Under the pieces are notes generated by a model that was given only the letters and a program-made list of their open reading frames with translations, made no database searches and was not told the origin of the DNA. Source: Hyalangium versicolor (GTDB lineage Bacteria > Myxococcota > Myxococcia > Myxococcales > Myxococcaceae). Taken from it: a stretch of DNA of 64,000 nucleotides. The stretch spans positions 1 through 64,000 of the forward strand of contig NZ_JAHXBF010000045.1 in NCBI RefSeq assembly GCF_020103695.1. Direction: 5' to 3'. Position 1 is the first letter of the stretch, and every line of letters starts with the position of its first letter. Below, one piece after another: positions 7,506 through 15,454 of the stretch. Position numbers and translations under genes: made by a program.

Positions 7506-9560
7506 CTACTTGCGCGCCTGGGCGAGCACCTGCTTCGCCTCCTTCACCACGTTGTCCACGGTGAAGCCGAACTTCTGCAGCAGGGCCTTGATGGGCGCGG
7601 AGGCGCCGAAGGTGCGCATGCCAACCACGGAGCCGCGCAGCCCCACCCAGCGCTCCCACCCGAACGCGGCGGCCTGCTCCACGGCCACTCGGGCCGTCAC
7701 GGACGGAGGCAGCACGGAGTCCCGGTAGCTCTGCTCCTGCTGATCGAACAGCTCCCACGAGGGCATGCTCACCACGCGGACCTTCACGCCCTCGGCCTTG
7801 AGCTTCTCGGAGGCCTCCAGGCACAGCGACACCTCGCTGCCAGTGCCGATGAGGATGAGGTCCGGCGTGCCGTCGGAGTCGGCGAGCACGTAGGCGCCCT
7901 TGGCCAGGCCCGAGGCGGGGGCGTACTTCGTGCGATCCAGCGTGGGCACGGCTTGGCGGGTGAGCACGAGCGCCACCGGGTGGTGCGTCTGGTGGGCGAT
8001 GACGCGCCAGGCCTCGGCTACCTCGTTGGCGTCCCCGGGGCGCAGGACGATGAGGCCCGGGATGGAGCGCAGGCTGGACAGCTGCTCGACGGGCTGATGC
8101 GTGGGCCCGTCCTCGCCCAGACCGATGGAGTCATGGGTGAAGATGTGGATGGCGGGCACCTCCATGATGGCGGACAGGCGGATGGCCGGGCGCTGGTAGT
8201 CGCTGAAGATGAGGAAGGTGGCGCCGTAGGGGCGCACCTTGCTCAGCGCCAGGCCGTTCACGATGGAGCCCATGGCGTGCTCGCGCACACCGAAGTGGAT
8301 GTTGCGCCCGCCCAGGTCACCCGGCTTCATGGGGCCCGACGAGGTGATGTACGTCTTGGTCGACGGGTTGAGGTCCGCCGAGCCGCCCAGCAGCCACGGG
8401 TAGTTCTTCGCCAGCGCGTTGAGCACCTTGCCGCTGGACTCGCGAGTGGCTACGCCCTTGGCGTCCGCGGGGAAGGAGGGCAGCTCCTTGTCCCAGCCCT
8501 CGGGGAGGGCGAAGCGCTGCATGCGCTCGAGCTGATCGGCCAGCTCCGGGTGCTGCTTCCGGTACTCGCCGAGCGACTTCTCCCACGCCTCGCGCAGCTG
8601 CTTGCCGCGGGCGCCGAGCCGCTCCTGGAAGCGCTCGCGCACGCCGTCGGGCACCAGGAACTGAGCATCCTCGGGCCAGCCATAGGCCTTCTTGGCGCCC
8701 TTGATCTCCTCGGCGCCCAGCGGCTCGCCGTGAGCGGACGCGGTGTCCTGCTTCTTCGGCGCGCCGAAGCCGATGTGGCTGCGCACGATGATGAGCGTGG
8801 GCTTGCCGCGCTGCTCCTTGAAGGTGCGGTACGCCTGGGACAGGGCGCCCAGGTCGTTCGCATCGTCAACGTGCAGCACGCGCCAGCCATAGGCCTCGAA
8901 GCGCCGGCCCACGTCCTCGGTGAAGGCCAGGTCCGTGCTGCCGTCGATGGAGATGCGGTTGGCGTCGTAGATCCAGCACAGGTTGGGCAGCTGGAGGTGC
9001 CCGGCGACGGAGGCGGCCTCGCTGGCCACGCCCTCCATCATGTCCCCGTCGCCGCACAGGGCCCACACGTCATAGTCAAACAGGGTGAAGCCCGGCCGGT
9101 TGAAGTGGTTGGCCAACCACCGCGAGGCGATGGCCATGCCCACGCTGTTGGAGACGCCCTGGCCCAGCGGGCCGGTGGTGGTCTCCACGCCGGAGGTCCA
9201 CCGGTACTCCGGGTGGCCGGGGGTGACGCTGTCCAACTGGCGGAACTTCTGCAGATCCTCCATGGAGACGGCGGGCACGTCCTCCACGCCCGAGTCCCGG
9301 TTCACGCGCTTCACGCCGCTCAGGTGCAAGAGCCCGTACAGCAGCATGGAGGCGTGGCCGTTGGAGAGGATGAACCGGTCGCGGTTGGGCCAACTGGGGC
9401 TGGCCGGGTCGTACCGCAGCTCCTGCTGCCAGAGCTGGTAGGCCACGGGGGCCAGCGCCATGGGCGCGCCCGGGTGCCCCGAGTGGGCCTTCTCCACCGC
9501 ATCCATGGCCAGGGTGCGGAGCGTGTTGATGGACAGTGTGTCGAGCGTATCGGTCGTCAT
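7506..9560 (-). CDS. tkt: Transketolase
   Basis: A 684-residue thiamine-diphosphate enzyme moving two-carbon ketol units between sugar phosphates in the pentose phosphate pathway. N-terminal AHSGHPGAPMALAP carries the catalytic-site histidine. The TPP/Mg motif is GDGDMMEGVASEAAS followed by IYDAN. The pyrimidine-binding central domain has HFGVREHAMG and GPTHQPVEQLSSLRSIPG, and the C-terminal domain is complete. Length is typical (about 660-690). The ATG at 9560 has GAGGAA about 12 nt upstream and the first conserved helix follows within 15 residues. It appears monocistronic. Confidence 0.97.
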   Translation of the reverse strand: MTTDTLDTLSINTLRTLAMDAVEKAHSGHPGAPMALAPVAYQLWQQELRYDPASPSWPNRDRFILSNGHASMLLYGLLHLSGVKRVNRDSGVEDVPAVSMEDLQKFRQLDSVTPGHPEYRWTSGVETTTGPLGQGVSNSVGMAIASRWLANHFNRPGFTLFDYDVWALCGDGDMMEGVASEAASVAGHLQLPNLCWIYDANRISIDGSTDLAFTEDVGRRFEAYGWRVLHVDDANDLGALSQAYRTFKEQRGKPTLIIVRSHIGFGAPKKQDTASAHGEPLGAEEIKGAKKAYGWPEDAQFLVPDGVRERFQERLGARGKQLREAWEKSLGEYRKQHPELADQLERMQRFALPEGWDKELPSFPADAKGVATRESSGKVLNALAKNYPWLLGGSADLNPSTKTYITSSGPMKPGDLGGRNIHFGVREHAMGSIVNGLALSKVRPYGATFLIFSDYQRPAIRLSAIMEVPAIHIFTHDSIGLGEDGPTHQPVEQLSSLRSIPGLIVLRPGDANEVAEAWRVIAHQTHHPVALVLTRQAVPTLDRTKYAPASGLAKGAYVLADSDGTPDLILIGTGSEVSLCLEASEKLKAEGVKVRVVSMPSWELFDQQEQSYRDSVLPPSVTARVAVEQAAAFGWERWVGLRGSVVGMRTFGASAPIKALLQKFGFTVDNVVKEAKQVLAQARK

Positions 9561-9776
9561 AAGTGGGAGTTCCTCGTCTGCCCCCGGCGTCGTGGGGCGC
9601 ACCATGCCGCAAGCGAGGCGCGAACGCCGCACCAAACGCGTGGAACGTGCGGGGTGGGACGGAATGTCAGACCGGGGGCCTACACTTCGCGACGAAATAG
9701 AGCCGGTCCCGGTTCGTTTCAGGAAACGGGTGGGGCGCTCGTCCAGGCCGCCGCTCCAGTTACAGGGGAAGGTGTC

Positions 9777-9977
9777 ATGGGTCATCTGTTCGTTCCGGCG
9801 GCGCTGGTGTTGTGGGTGGGGGTGGCGGTGGTGCGCGCGTGGGCGACACCGGTTCCCCATCCAGCCCCCACCCCGAAAGTGGAAGTGCAGCGAGAGGTTC
9901 CGCGCCCGGCCGAGTCCTCCGGCAAGTCCGTGTCGGAGGCCGAGCGGCCGCAGGCGCAGGTGAAGAGCGAGGGCTGA
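9777..9977 (+). CDS. Small single-pass membrane protein, paralogue of the next gene
   Basis: A 66-residue protein with one N-terminal membrane segment (LFVPAALVLWVGVAVV) and a Pro/Glu/Lys-rich hydrophilic tail of about 40 residues. The start has GGGGAAGG 4-5 nt before the ATG at 9777. The first 20 codons align with the gene at 10134 at both nucleotide and residue level (shared pattern LF-x-PA-x-LVLWV), so the two are tandem paralogues with unrelated tails. No function is known to me. It is divergent from transketolase. Confidence 0.65.
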   Translation: MGHLFVPAALVLWVGVAVVRAWATPVPHPAPTPKVEVQREVPRPAESSGKSVSEAERPQAQVKSEG

Positions 9978-10133
9978 GGGCTCTCGCGGCAGGCAATGTC
10001 AGGGTGACGCAGTAGAGCGTGGGCCTCGCGGGCGCATGTCCCAGAGGGCTCCGTGGCTGCGTGCGCCCATTTCAGCAACACCTGGGGGGCTCCCGTCCTG
10101 TCTGACGGGGGGTTTCAGCTCGGGGGGATGGTC

Positions 10134-10241
10134 ATGGTTCAACTCTTCATTCCAGCGGTGCTGGTGCTGTGGGTGGCGTGGGTGGTCCCGCGCTCCCGGC
10201 GGCGCAACCGGCGGTTCAAGCTGAGCGCTCGCGCTCGGTAA
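10134..10241 (+). CDS. Tiny membrane peptide, paralogue of the gene at 9777
   Basis: A 35-residue peptide with one membrane span (LFIPAVLVLWVAWVV) and a very basic tail (PRSRRRNRRFK). The ATG at 10134 follows a GGGGGGA Shine-Dalgarno, and the start region matches that of the 9777 gene almost base for base; an ATG two codons earlier (10128) is the alternative. A strong Rho-independent terminator follows the stop by 6 nt, which supports a real, separately terminated transcript. The positive-inside rule puts the tail in the cytoplasm. Confidence 0.65.
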   Translation: MVQLFIPAVLVLWVAWVVPRSRRRNRRFKLSARAR

Positions 10242-10247
10242 ACAGCG

Positions 10248-10278
10248 GCCCCGAGGGCAACCTCGGGGCTCTTTTTTT
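10248..10278 (+). terminator. Rho-independent terminator
   Basis: A perfect 9-bp stem, GCCCCGAGG with CCTCGGGGC, closes a GCAA tetraloop (10248-10269) and is followed by CT then seven T residues ending at 10278. This is the cleanest intrinsic terminator in the window and serves the tiny membrane-peptide gene. Confidence 0.92.
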
Positions 10279-10336
10279 GCCTTGGGGTAAAGCAAGACTC
10301 ACTACGGCGGGGCCACCGGTGTATATGTGGCAGTGC

Positions 10337-10963
10337 ATGTCCTTTGAAAAAGCGCTTCGAGAGATGATTCGGCGCGAGCTGACGGCCCAGCTCAGCCCGC
10401 TCCAGAAATCCATCGTTCAGCTGGAGCGGGGGTTGAACTCCCTCCAAGTCTTGCGAGACGTGACAGGGAGGCTGGCGCCCCTGCTCGGCCAGAGAGGCAG
10501 GGAGGCGGTTCTTCGCCACGCCCAGGCCAAGGTGGCCGCGCCTCAGCCGCGGGCAGCTCCCGCGCGCGCTCCGCAGGCGGCTCCCGCGCGCGCTCCTGCT
10601 GCGGCTCCCGCGCGCGCCCCTGCGGCCGCTCCGGTGAAGGCCAAGAAGGGCAAGGCGGCTCCCGCGGCGGCTCCTTCTTCCTCCACCCGCGCTTGTGCGG
10701 TGGTGGGCTGCAAGCGGCCGGCGCGCTCCAAGGGCTATTGCTCTGCGCACTACCAGAAGCTGCGCCTGCTCATCCGCACCAACCGTCGCCCGGCGGACTG
10801 GGTGGATGACGCGGCTCCTCACTCCGCGAAGGACGTGACGCTGCCTCGAGGCCGGGCCGCGGCCCGTGACCGCCAGCCTGAGCCCGCCGCTCCCAAGGAG
10901 CCGCCCAAGCCCAAGGCCTGGGTGCGCAAGAAGGGCGGCGCGGGGATGGTCTCCCTGCACTGA
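10337..10963 (+). CDS. Cys-His zinc-knuckle protein with Ala-Pro-Arg repeats
   Basis: A 208-residue protein of unknown function. Residues 1-60 are helical (KALREMIRRELTAQLSPLQK, heptad-like). Residues 70-110 are low-complexity AAPARAP/AAPVKAKK repeats like the tails of histone-H1-like proteins. A compact CAVVGCKRPARSKGYCSAHY motif follows (C-x4-C-x8-C-x2-H, a likely zinc knuckle found in several myxobacterial proteins), and the C-terminus is basic. The composition suggests nucleic-acid binding in the cytoplasm (inference). The ATG at 10337 is preferred; an ATG four codons earlier is also possible and neither has a strong ribosome site. Confidence 0.7.
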   Translation: MSFEKALREMIRRELTAQLSPLQKSIVQLERGLNSLQVLRDVTGRLAPLLGQRGREAVLRHAQAKVAAPQPRAAPARAPQAAPARAPAAAPARAPAAAPVKAKKGKAAPAAAPSSSTRACAVVGCKRPARSKGYCSAHYQKLRLLIRTNRRPADWVDDAAPHSAKDVTLPRGRAAARDRQPEPAAPKEPPKPKAWVRKKGGAGMVSLH

Positions 10964-11146
10964 GCCGGGCGCTCCCTCTGGGAGGGCCTGCGCTGAACTT
11001 CGAATCCCTGGAACCGCGGGGCATGGCTCCGCGGTGTCGAGGCTGGCCGGACGCTCGGGAGAGCGGCTCACGGAGGGCCTTGCGTTCCCGACACGACAGG
11101 TCACACGGCCGTTGACAGACCTGCCAGGGGATGGGATTCGGGCGGC

Positions 11147-11638
11147 ATGAGCGAGCAAGGCTATCCGGTCTCCGTGGCGGTGCGACGTGCCGATGGGCGC
11201 GTGGAGCACGTGCGCGTGGGAACCGCGTTCAAGCACGAGGACGGCTTCACGCTGCGCATGGGCGAGCTCTTCATCGGCGGCACCCCGGAGGCTGCGCCGG
11301 TGTCGGCTCCGGCGCCTCGGCGGGCGGCCAGCGCGGGTGGAGGCGGCGGGGGCGATGGGGGGGTGTTCCCCAACTACGGCCGCAGCAAGGGTGGGCCCAT
11401 CCGAGGGGCCACGATGCAGGACCTGGAGTACTACGCCAACGGCGCCCGGCGCTCTTTGAACGACCCGAGCAAGTCTCGGTGGCATGACAAGGAGCGCGCG
11501 CTGCTGGCGGCCATCGAGGCGGAGATTGCCCGGCAGGGCGGCGGTGGAGGCGGGGACGAGGATCGCGGTGGCCCGCCGTCGTCGGCCCGGGATGACAGCG
11601 AGCCGCCTCCGCACACGGACGACGACATCCCGTTCTAG
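11147..11638 (+). CDS. Uncharacterised protein with SSB-like acidic C-terminal tip
   Basis: A 163-residue protein in three parts: a beta-strand-rich N-terminal domain (1-45), a Gly-rich linker (around 60-75), and a conserved helical domain (about 75-130) with the pattern FPNYGRSKGGPIRGA, LEYYANGARRSL and KERALLAAIEAEIARQ. A second Gly/acidic linker ends in DDDIPF. That last hexapeptide is the same as the tip with which bacterial SSB recruits replication and repair enzymes, so this protein may dock on the same partners (inference). The helical motif resembles a region I associate with phage/recombination proteins, but I cannot name a family. Its TAG stop overlaps the kinase gene tail to tail (CTAG, 11635-11638). 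A TTGACA at 11112-11117 may be a -35 element. Confidence 0.65.
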   Translation: MSEQGYPVSVAVRRADGRVEHVRVGTAFKHEDGFTLRMGELFIGGTPEAAPVSAPAPRRAASAGGGGGGDGGVFPNYGRSKGGPIRGATMQDLEYYANGARRSLNDPSKSRWHDKERALLAAIEAEIARQGGGGGGDEDRGGPPSSARDDSEPPPHTDDDIPF

Positions 11639-13353
11639 GCCGGCAGCTCCGCGCACGGCAGTCGCAGGGTGAAGGTGGTGCCGAGCCCCTCGGCGCTGCG
11701 CACCTCGAGCTGGCCCAGGTGGCCCTCGACGATGCGCAGGACGATGGACAGTCCCAGCCCGACGCCGTTGGAGCGCGTGGTGAAGAACGGCTCGAAGATG
11801 CGCCGCTGCACCTCGGGAGGCATGCCGCGCCCGGTGTCGGAGATGGAGAGCATGAGCCGCGGGGCGGCCCGCTCCTCGCGAGCGATGCGCACGTGGAGCG
11901 AGCCCCCGTCGGGCATGGCCTGCAGGGCGTTGGTGAAGAGGTTGGCCAGGGCCAGGTGGAGCAGCGGCGGGTCCACCAGCACGGGCGGCAGGTTCGGAGA
12001 GATTTCCCGCTGCACCGTGACACGGGAGTTCATGGCCTGGGAGCGCAGCGCGGAGGAGAGCGCCCCCTCCACCAGGCCTTCGAGTGGCTCGGGGCGCGGC
12101 TGAGGCTGCACCGGCCGCGCGAAGTCGAGCAGCTCGCGCACGAGCTGATCCAGCCGCTGAACCTCCTCGACGATGATGTTGAGCAGCTCCTCCTCCTGGG
12201 CCGGGTGCTGGCGTCCGGGAAGGTGGCGCAGCGCCGAGACACAGTTGGCGATGGCGCCCAGAGGGTTGCGCACCTCATGGGCGAGGGTGGCGGACAGCTC
12301 GCCGAGCACCGCCATGCGCTCGCGTGCCACGAGCTCGGATTGTGTCCGGGCGAGGCTCGCCACGGACTGACGGAGCTCCAGGTTGAGCGCGGACACCTCG
12401 AGCTGGGCGCGGCGACGCTCGCCGAGCGCGGCGGCCAGCAGCAGGCCGGAGAGGTTGATGGCGCCGAGGAACAACTGGAGCATCGCCAGGTTCTGGTTGT
12501 GCTGCGGCTCCGAGGCCTTGAAGGTGGGCTCGAGGCCGTCGCGCTTCCCGTCGGGCAAGGCGGCGACGCTCCGGTGGTGCTGGAGCGTGGGCAGGGCGAA
12601 GGGGCCGTGGCCGTGAGCGGTGTGCCAGAGGGCCACGGTGGAGACGATGGCGGTGGCGGTGGTGGCGCCCACGGCCTCGAAGCGAAGGGCGGCCCAGAGG
12701 ATGAAGGGCAGGAACAGGTACACCAGGGGTTGGAGGATCCACGGATCCAGTGGCTCTCCGCGGAAGATGAGGTGGGTGACGAGCCCCAGGGCGAGCAGGG
12801 ACACGCCCAGCTCCCAGCGGCGGAGGCGCTCCCAGTGTTCGAGTCCGCTCCGCCAGGCGAGCACCAGCGGTACCACCACGAGCACGCCCATGGCGTCGCC
12901 AACCCAGAACACCCACCACGTGGGCCAGTAATGCTCCCAGGGGATGGCTCCCAGGAGCGCCATGGAGGCGACGGCCAGGGCCGCGGCGAGCAGGCTGCTG
13001 AGTCCGGCGGACAGCGTCACCAGCCCGAGCACATCCCGCACCCGGTGGAGTTCCAGGCGGGGGCCGATCAGCCAGCGCAGGAGCCCGGCCCCCAGGAGCC
13101 CCTCGAGAGCACAGCAGCCGCCGACGAGGAGGGTCAGGACTCGGGATGGATCAGAGTGTTGGATGAAGAATGCCAGGGTGACCGTGGTGAGTGACACCGC
13201 GGGCCAGTGGCGTGCCGGACTCTGGAGCAGCGTCAGGAGCAACAGGCCACTGGGGAGCCACACGGCGGAGACGTGCTCGGTGACAGCGGAGACCTCCACG
13301 CCGAGCCTGGCCAGGCCCAGATAGAGCCCGGCGAAGAGCGCAAGACGCGCCAT
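11635..13353 (-). CDS. MASE1-domain membrane sensor histidine kinase
   Basis: A 572-residue kinase. Residues 1-310 are a MASE1-type integral membrane sensor with about eight spans, including VSAVWLPSGLLLLTLL and the WWVFWVGDAMGVLVVVPLVLAW segment. A short coiled coil (about 315-345) leads to the HisKA domain with H359 in LAHEVRNPLGAI and an HATPase domain with N-box FTNALQAM, G1 DTGRGMP and G2 GVGLGLS motifs. No receiver or response regulator is adjacent, so its partner is elsewhere. The start at 13353 is uncertain: a GTG at 13392 would add 13 residues. It is convergent with, and overlaps, the gene at 11147. Confidence 0.85.
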   Translation of the reverse strand: MARLALFAGLYLGLARLGVEVSAVTEHVSAVWLPSGLLLLTLLQSPARHWPAVSLTTVTLAFFIQHSDPSRVLTLLVGGCCALEGLLGAGLLRWLIGPRLELHRVRDVLGLVTLSAGLSSLLAAALAVASMALLGAIPWEHYWPTWWVFWVGDAMGVLVVVPLVLAWRSGLEHWERLRRWELGVSLLALGLVTHLIFRGEPLDPWILQPLVYLFLPFILWAALRFEAVGATTATAIVSTVALWHTAHGHGPFALPTLQHHRSVAALPDGKRDGLEPTFKASEPQHNQNLAMLQLFLGAINLSGLLLAAALGERRRAQLEVSALNLELRQSVASLARTQSELVARERMAVLGELSATLAHEVRNPLGAIANCVSALRHLPGRQHPAQEEELLNIIVEEVQRLDQLVRELLDFARPVQPQPRPEPLEGLVEGALSSALRSQAMNSRVTVQREISPNLPPVLVDPPLLHLALANLFTNALQAMPDGGSLHVRIAREERAAPRLMLSISDTGRGMPPEVQRRIFEPFFTTRSNGVGLGLSIVLRIVEGHLGQLEVRSAEGLGTTFTLRLPCAELPA

Positions 13354-13505
13354 CGGATGCCAGCGCGGCAGGATGAGTTTGTCCTGGACCACATTCCCCC
13401 CCAACACCCCGAGGCCATGACGCCTCGGTTGGGAATCGCAGCGCGGAACAGAGTGACACAGGTGGCGAGCGGCGCAGGATGCGACTGCTCCAAAGGGCCA
13501 TGCGG

Positions 13506-15122
13506 ATGTTAAGACGCCGAACCATGCCTTCGCCGGAAGTCGCTGGAGTGTTGAGTTCTTCAACAGAAGGTGCCCCCTCGGGCAGCGCGGAGGCACGGCC
13601 TCCCAGGAGTTCGAGCCGATGGGCTGCGAGCGCGGCCGCGGCGCTGATCTTCGTACCGCTGTCGATGTGGGTGGGGGCATGGGTGGGCACGCTCGGCTCC
13701 AACACGGTGCTGGTGGCGCCGCCCGCGCTGTTGCTCTTCCTGGTGCTGCCTCCCCTGGCCGTGGTGGCAGCCAGCACCTGGAACCGCGGCTCGGGATCAG
13801 GAAGATCCCGTTGGGGCTCCGCGCTGGGGCTGGGGATCGGGCTCCAGGTGTTGGTGTTGGTGGGCGCGATCGGGATGGGGGCCTCGGCGCGCAGGTTGGG
13901 AGATGTGGCGCTGCTGACCGGGATGGAGGTGGTGCTGTTGCCAGCGGTGGTGGTGGCGCGGATGCGCCGTTCGGGCGCTGTCCCAAGAGCTGTTCCTCTG
14001 GTGCTCGTGGCCCTGCTCACCGACCCGAGGCTCGCGGATGCGGCGTGCCCCGAGCGAGAGGTGTGGCCGACGCAGGACTGGCCCACGGGCGCATTGCCGG
14101 CGGGGCGCGAGAAGGCGCTCAAGGCCTTCGAGGACTACGCCTTCACGCTGGAGGGCAAGGACGAGGAGCGCAACGGTGTGCGCACGGACGGGGTGGTCAT
14201 CATCCACCGAGGGCGTCTGGTCTACGAGCGCTATGGGCGAGGATTCAAGGCAGACCAGCGGCACCTGGGCTGGTCCATGTCGAAGAGTGTGACGAACGCG
14301 CTCACGGCGCTCGCGGTGGCGCACGGCGTGCTGACGCTGGATGACTCCATCTGCAAGCACGTGAAGGTGACGAACGAGGCCACGTGCGCCATCACCCCGC
14401 GCCACCTGCTCGAGTTCGGCTCGGGGCTGGACTGGAAGGAGGGCTACGAGGACAACTCGCTCCAGACGTCCTCGGTGCTGGCGATGCTCTATGGAGTGGG
14501 GCGCCGGGACATGGTGGGGTTCATCACCTCGCACGCGCTGCGGGACAAGCCAGGGACGAGCTGGGAGTACTCCTCGGGCGACACCACGCTGCTGGCGGGA
14601 GTGGTGGGGGCGGCCATGGCGCCGCGCTTCGGGGAGCGATGGGAATGGAAGCTGCTGTTCGACCCGGTCGGAGTGCGCAGCGCCACGTTCGAGCGGGATG
14701 GCAAGGGCGTGCTCGTGGGCTCCTCGCTGCTGCACGCCACGCCGCGCGACTGGGCGAAGCTGGGCTACTTCTTCCTCAATGATGGTTGCTGGGAGGGCCA
14801 GCGCCTGCTGCCCGAGGGATGGATGGCAGCCTCCGTGGAGCCCTCCGAGCCTCTGAAGCAGAAGCGCGTGGACTGGGACGCGGGAGACGTGACGGGCCGA
14901 TCGTTCTGGCTCAATCGCCCGGTGCCGGGCTTCCAGGACCAGAGGCCCTGGCCGGACGTGCCCGAGGATGCCTTCGCGATGCGCGGGCACTGGGGCCAGT
15001 CCGTTACCATCATCCCCTCGCTGGACCTGGTGGTGGTGCGCATGTCCGACGATCGGAAGAAGGCCTTCGATCTCAACACCTTCCTCGCGCACGTCATCCC
15101 GTTGGTGGAGGGCGCGCCATGA
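13506..15122 (+). CDS. Membrane-anchored beta-lactamase-fold serine hydrolase (class C / NylB-like)
   Basis: A 538-residue hydrolase. Residues 30-180 hold about four hydrophobic segments with a possible signal-like end at PRLADAA. The rest is a serine beta-lactamase/DD-peptidase fold with the SxxK catalytic motif GWSMSKS and a YSSGD loop where class C enzymes have YxN, plus a GHWGQS segment near the C-terminus. This combination is closest to 6-aminohexanoate-oligomer hydrolase-like esterases and not to true beta-lactamases. The ATG at 13506 has AAAGGG 8 nt upstream, better than the ATG at 13479. The next gene overlaps its stop by ATGA, so they are coupled. Confidence 0.78.
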   Translation: MLRRRTMPSPEVAGVLSSSTEGAPSGSAEARPPRSSSRWAASAAAALIFVPLSMWVGAWVGTLGSNTVLVAPPALLLFLVLPPLAVVAASTWNRGSGSGRSRWGSALGLGIGLQVLVLVGAIGMGASARRLGDVALLTGMEVVLLPAVVVARMRRSGAVPRAVPLVLVALLTDPRLADAACPEREVWPTQDWPTGALPAGREKALKAFEDYAFTLEGKDEERNGVRTDGVVIIHRGRLVYERYGRGFKADQRHLGWSMSKSVTNALTALAVAHGVLTLDDSICKHVKVTNEATCAITPRHLLEFGSGLDWKEGYEDNSLQTSSVLAMLYGVGRRDMVGFITSHALRDKPGTSWEYSSGDTTLLAGVVGAAMAPRFGERWEWKLLFDPVGVRSATFERDGKGVLVGSSLLHATPRDWAKLGYFFLNDGCWEGQRLLPEGWMAASVEPSEPLKQKRVDWDAGDVTGRSFWLNRPVPGFQDQRPWPDVPEDAFAMRGHWGQSVTIIPSLDLVVVRMSDDRKKAFDLNTFLAHVIPLVEGAP

Positions 15123-15439
15123 AGCGCACGCTGCTCGCGGTGTTGTTAGGGGCCCTGGCACCCGCGCTGGTCTCCTTTGGGGGCGGCAACAGCCGGCACA
15201 GGTACGGCAACAACGATCTGGTGCTGGTGACGTCGTACACGGCCAAGGACGCGTGCTCGTGCCTCTTCGTGATGGAGCGGGACGAGGCGTTCTGCCGAGC
15301 CTTCGTGAAGGCCGATCCGGCCGTGGCGAGCCTCACCATCGACTTCGAGCACAAGGCGGTGGAGACCTCGGCGCTGCTGTTGTGGGGTGCACGAGCCCAC
15401 TACGTGGACGCTCGCGATGGCTGCGTGTTGGACGAGTGA
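15119..15439 (+). CDS. Small secreted Cys-containing protein coupled to the hydrolase
   Basis: A 106-residue protein with an N-terminal hydrophobic signal (MKRTLLAVLLGALAPALVS) and a small mature part with four cysteines (ACSC, FCRAF, DGC). The ATG overlaps the upstream TGA (ATGA), so the two genes are co-translated and the product may act with the hydrolase in the envelope. I recognise no family. It ends 15 bp from the convergent PilZ-sigma54 activator gene. Confidence 0.65.
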   Translation: MKRTLLAVLLGALAPALVSFGGGNSRHRYGNNDLVLVTSYTAKDACSCLFVMERDEAFCRAFVKADPAVASLTIDFEHKAVETSALLLWGARAHYVDARDGCVLDE

Positions 15440-15454
15440 GCCCGAGCGGACGGC

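Noticed and set aside
9715..9728. CGTTTC-ag-GAAACG palindrome in the transketolase upstream region
   Set aside because: Only six base pairs around two bases; too short to call an operator without further evidence.
7314..9977. An 887-codon plus-strand frame across transketolase
   Set aside because: Composition is that of reversed GC3-rich codons (His/Ala/Arg-rich). The opposite strand encodes a complete transketolase. Only its last 66 codons, starting at 9777, look like a real gene.
10990..11010. TTCGAATCC resembling a tRNA T-loop
   Set aside because: No T-stem pairing, anticodon arm or acceptor stem around it.
11719..13194. Plus-strand 491-codon frame opposite the MASE1 histidine kinase
   Set aside because: Typical antisense composition with no domain; the kinase on the minus strand has all motifs.
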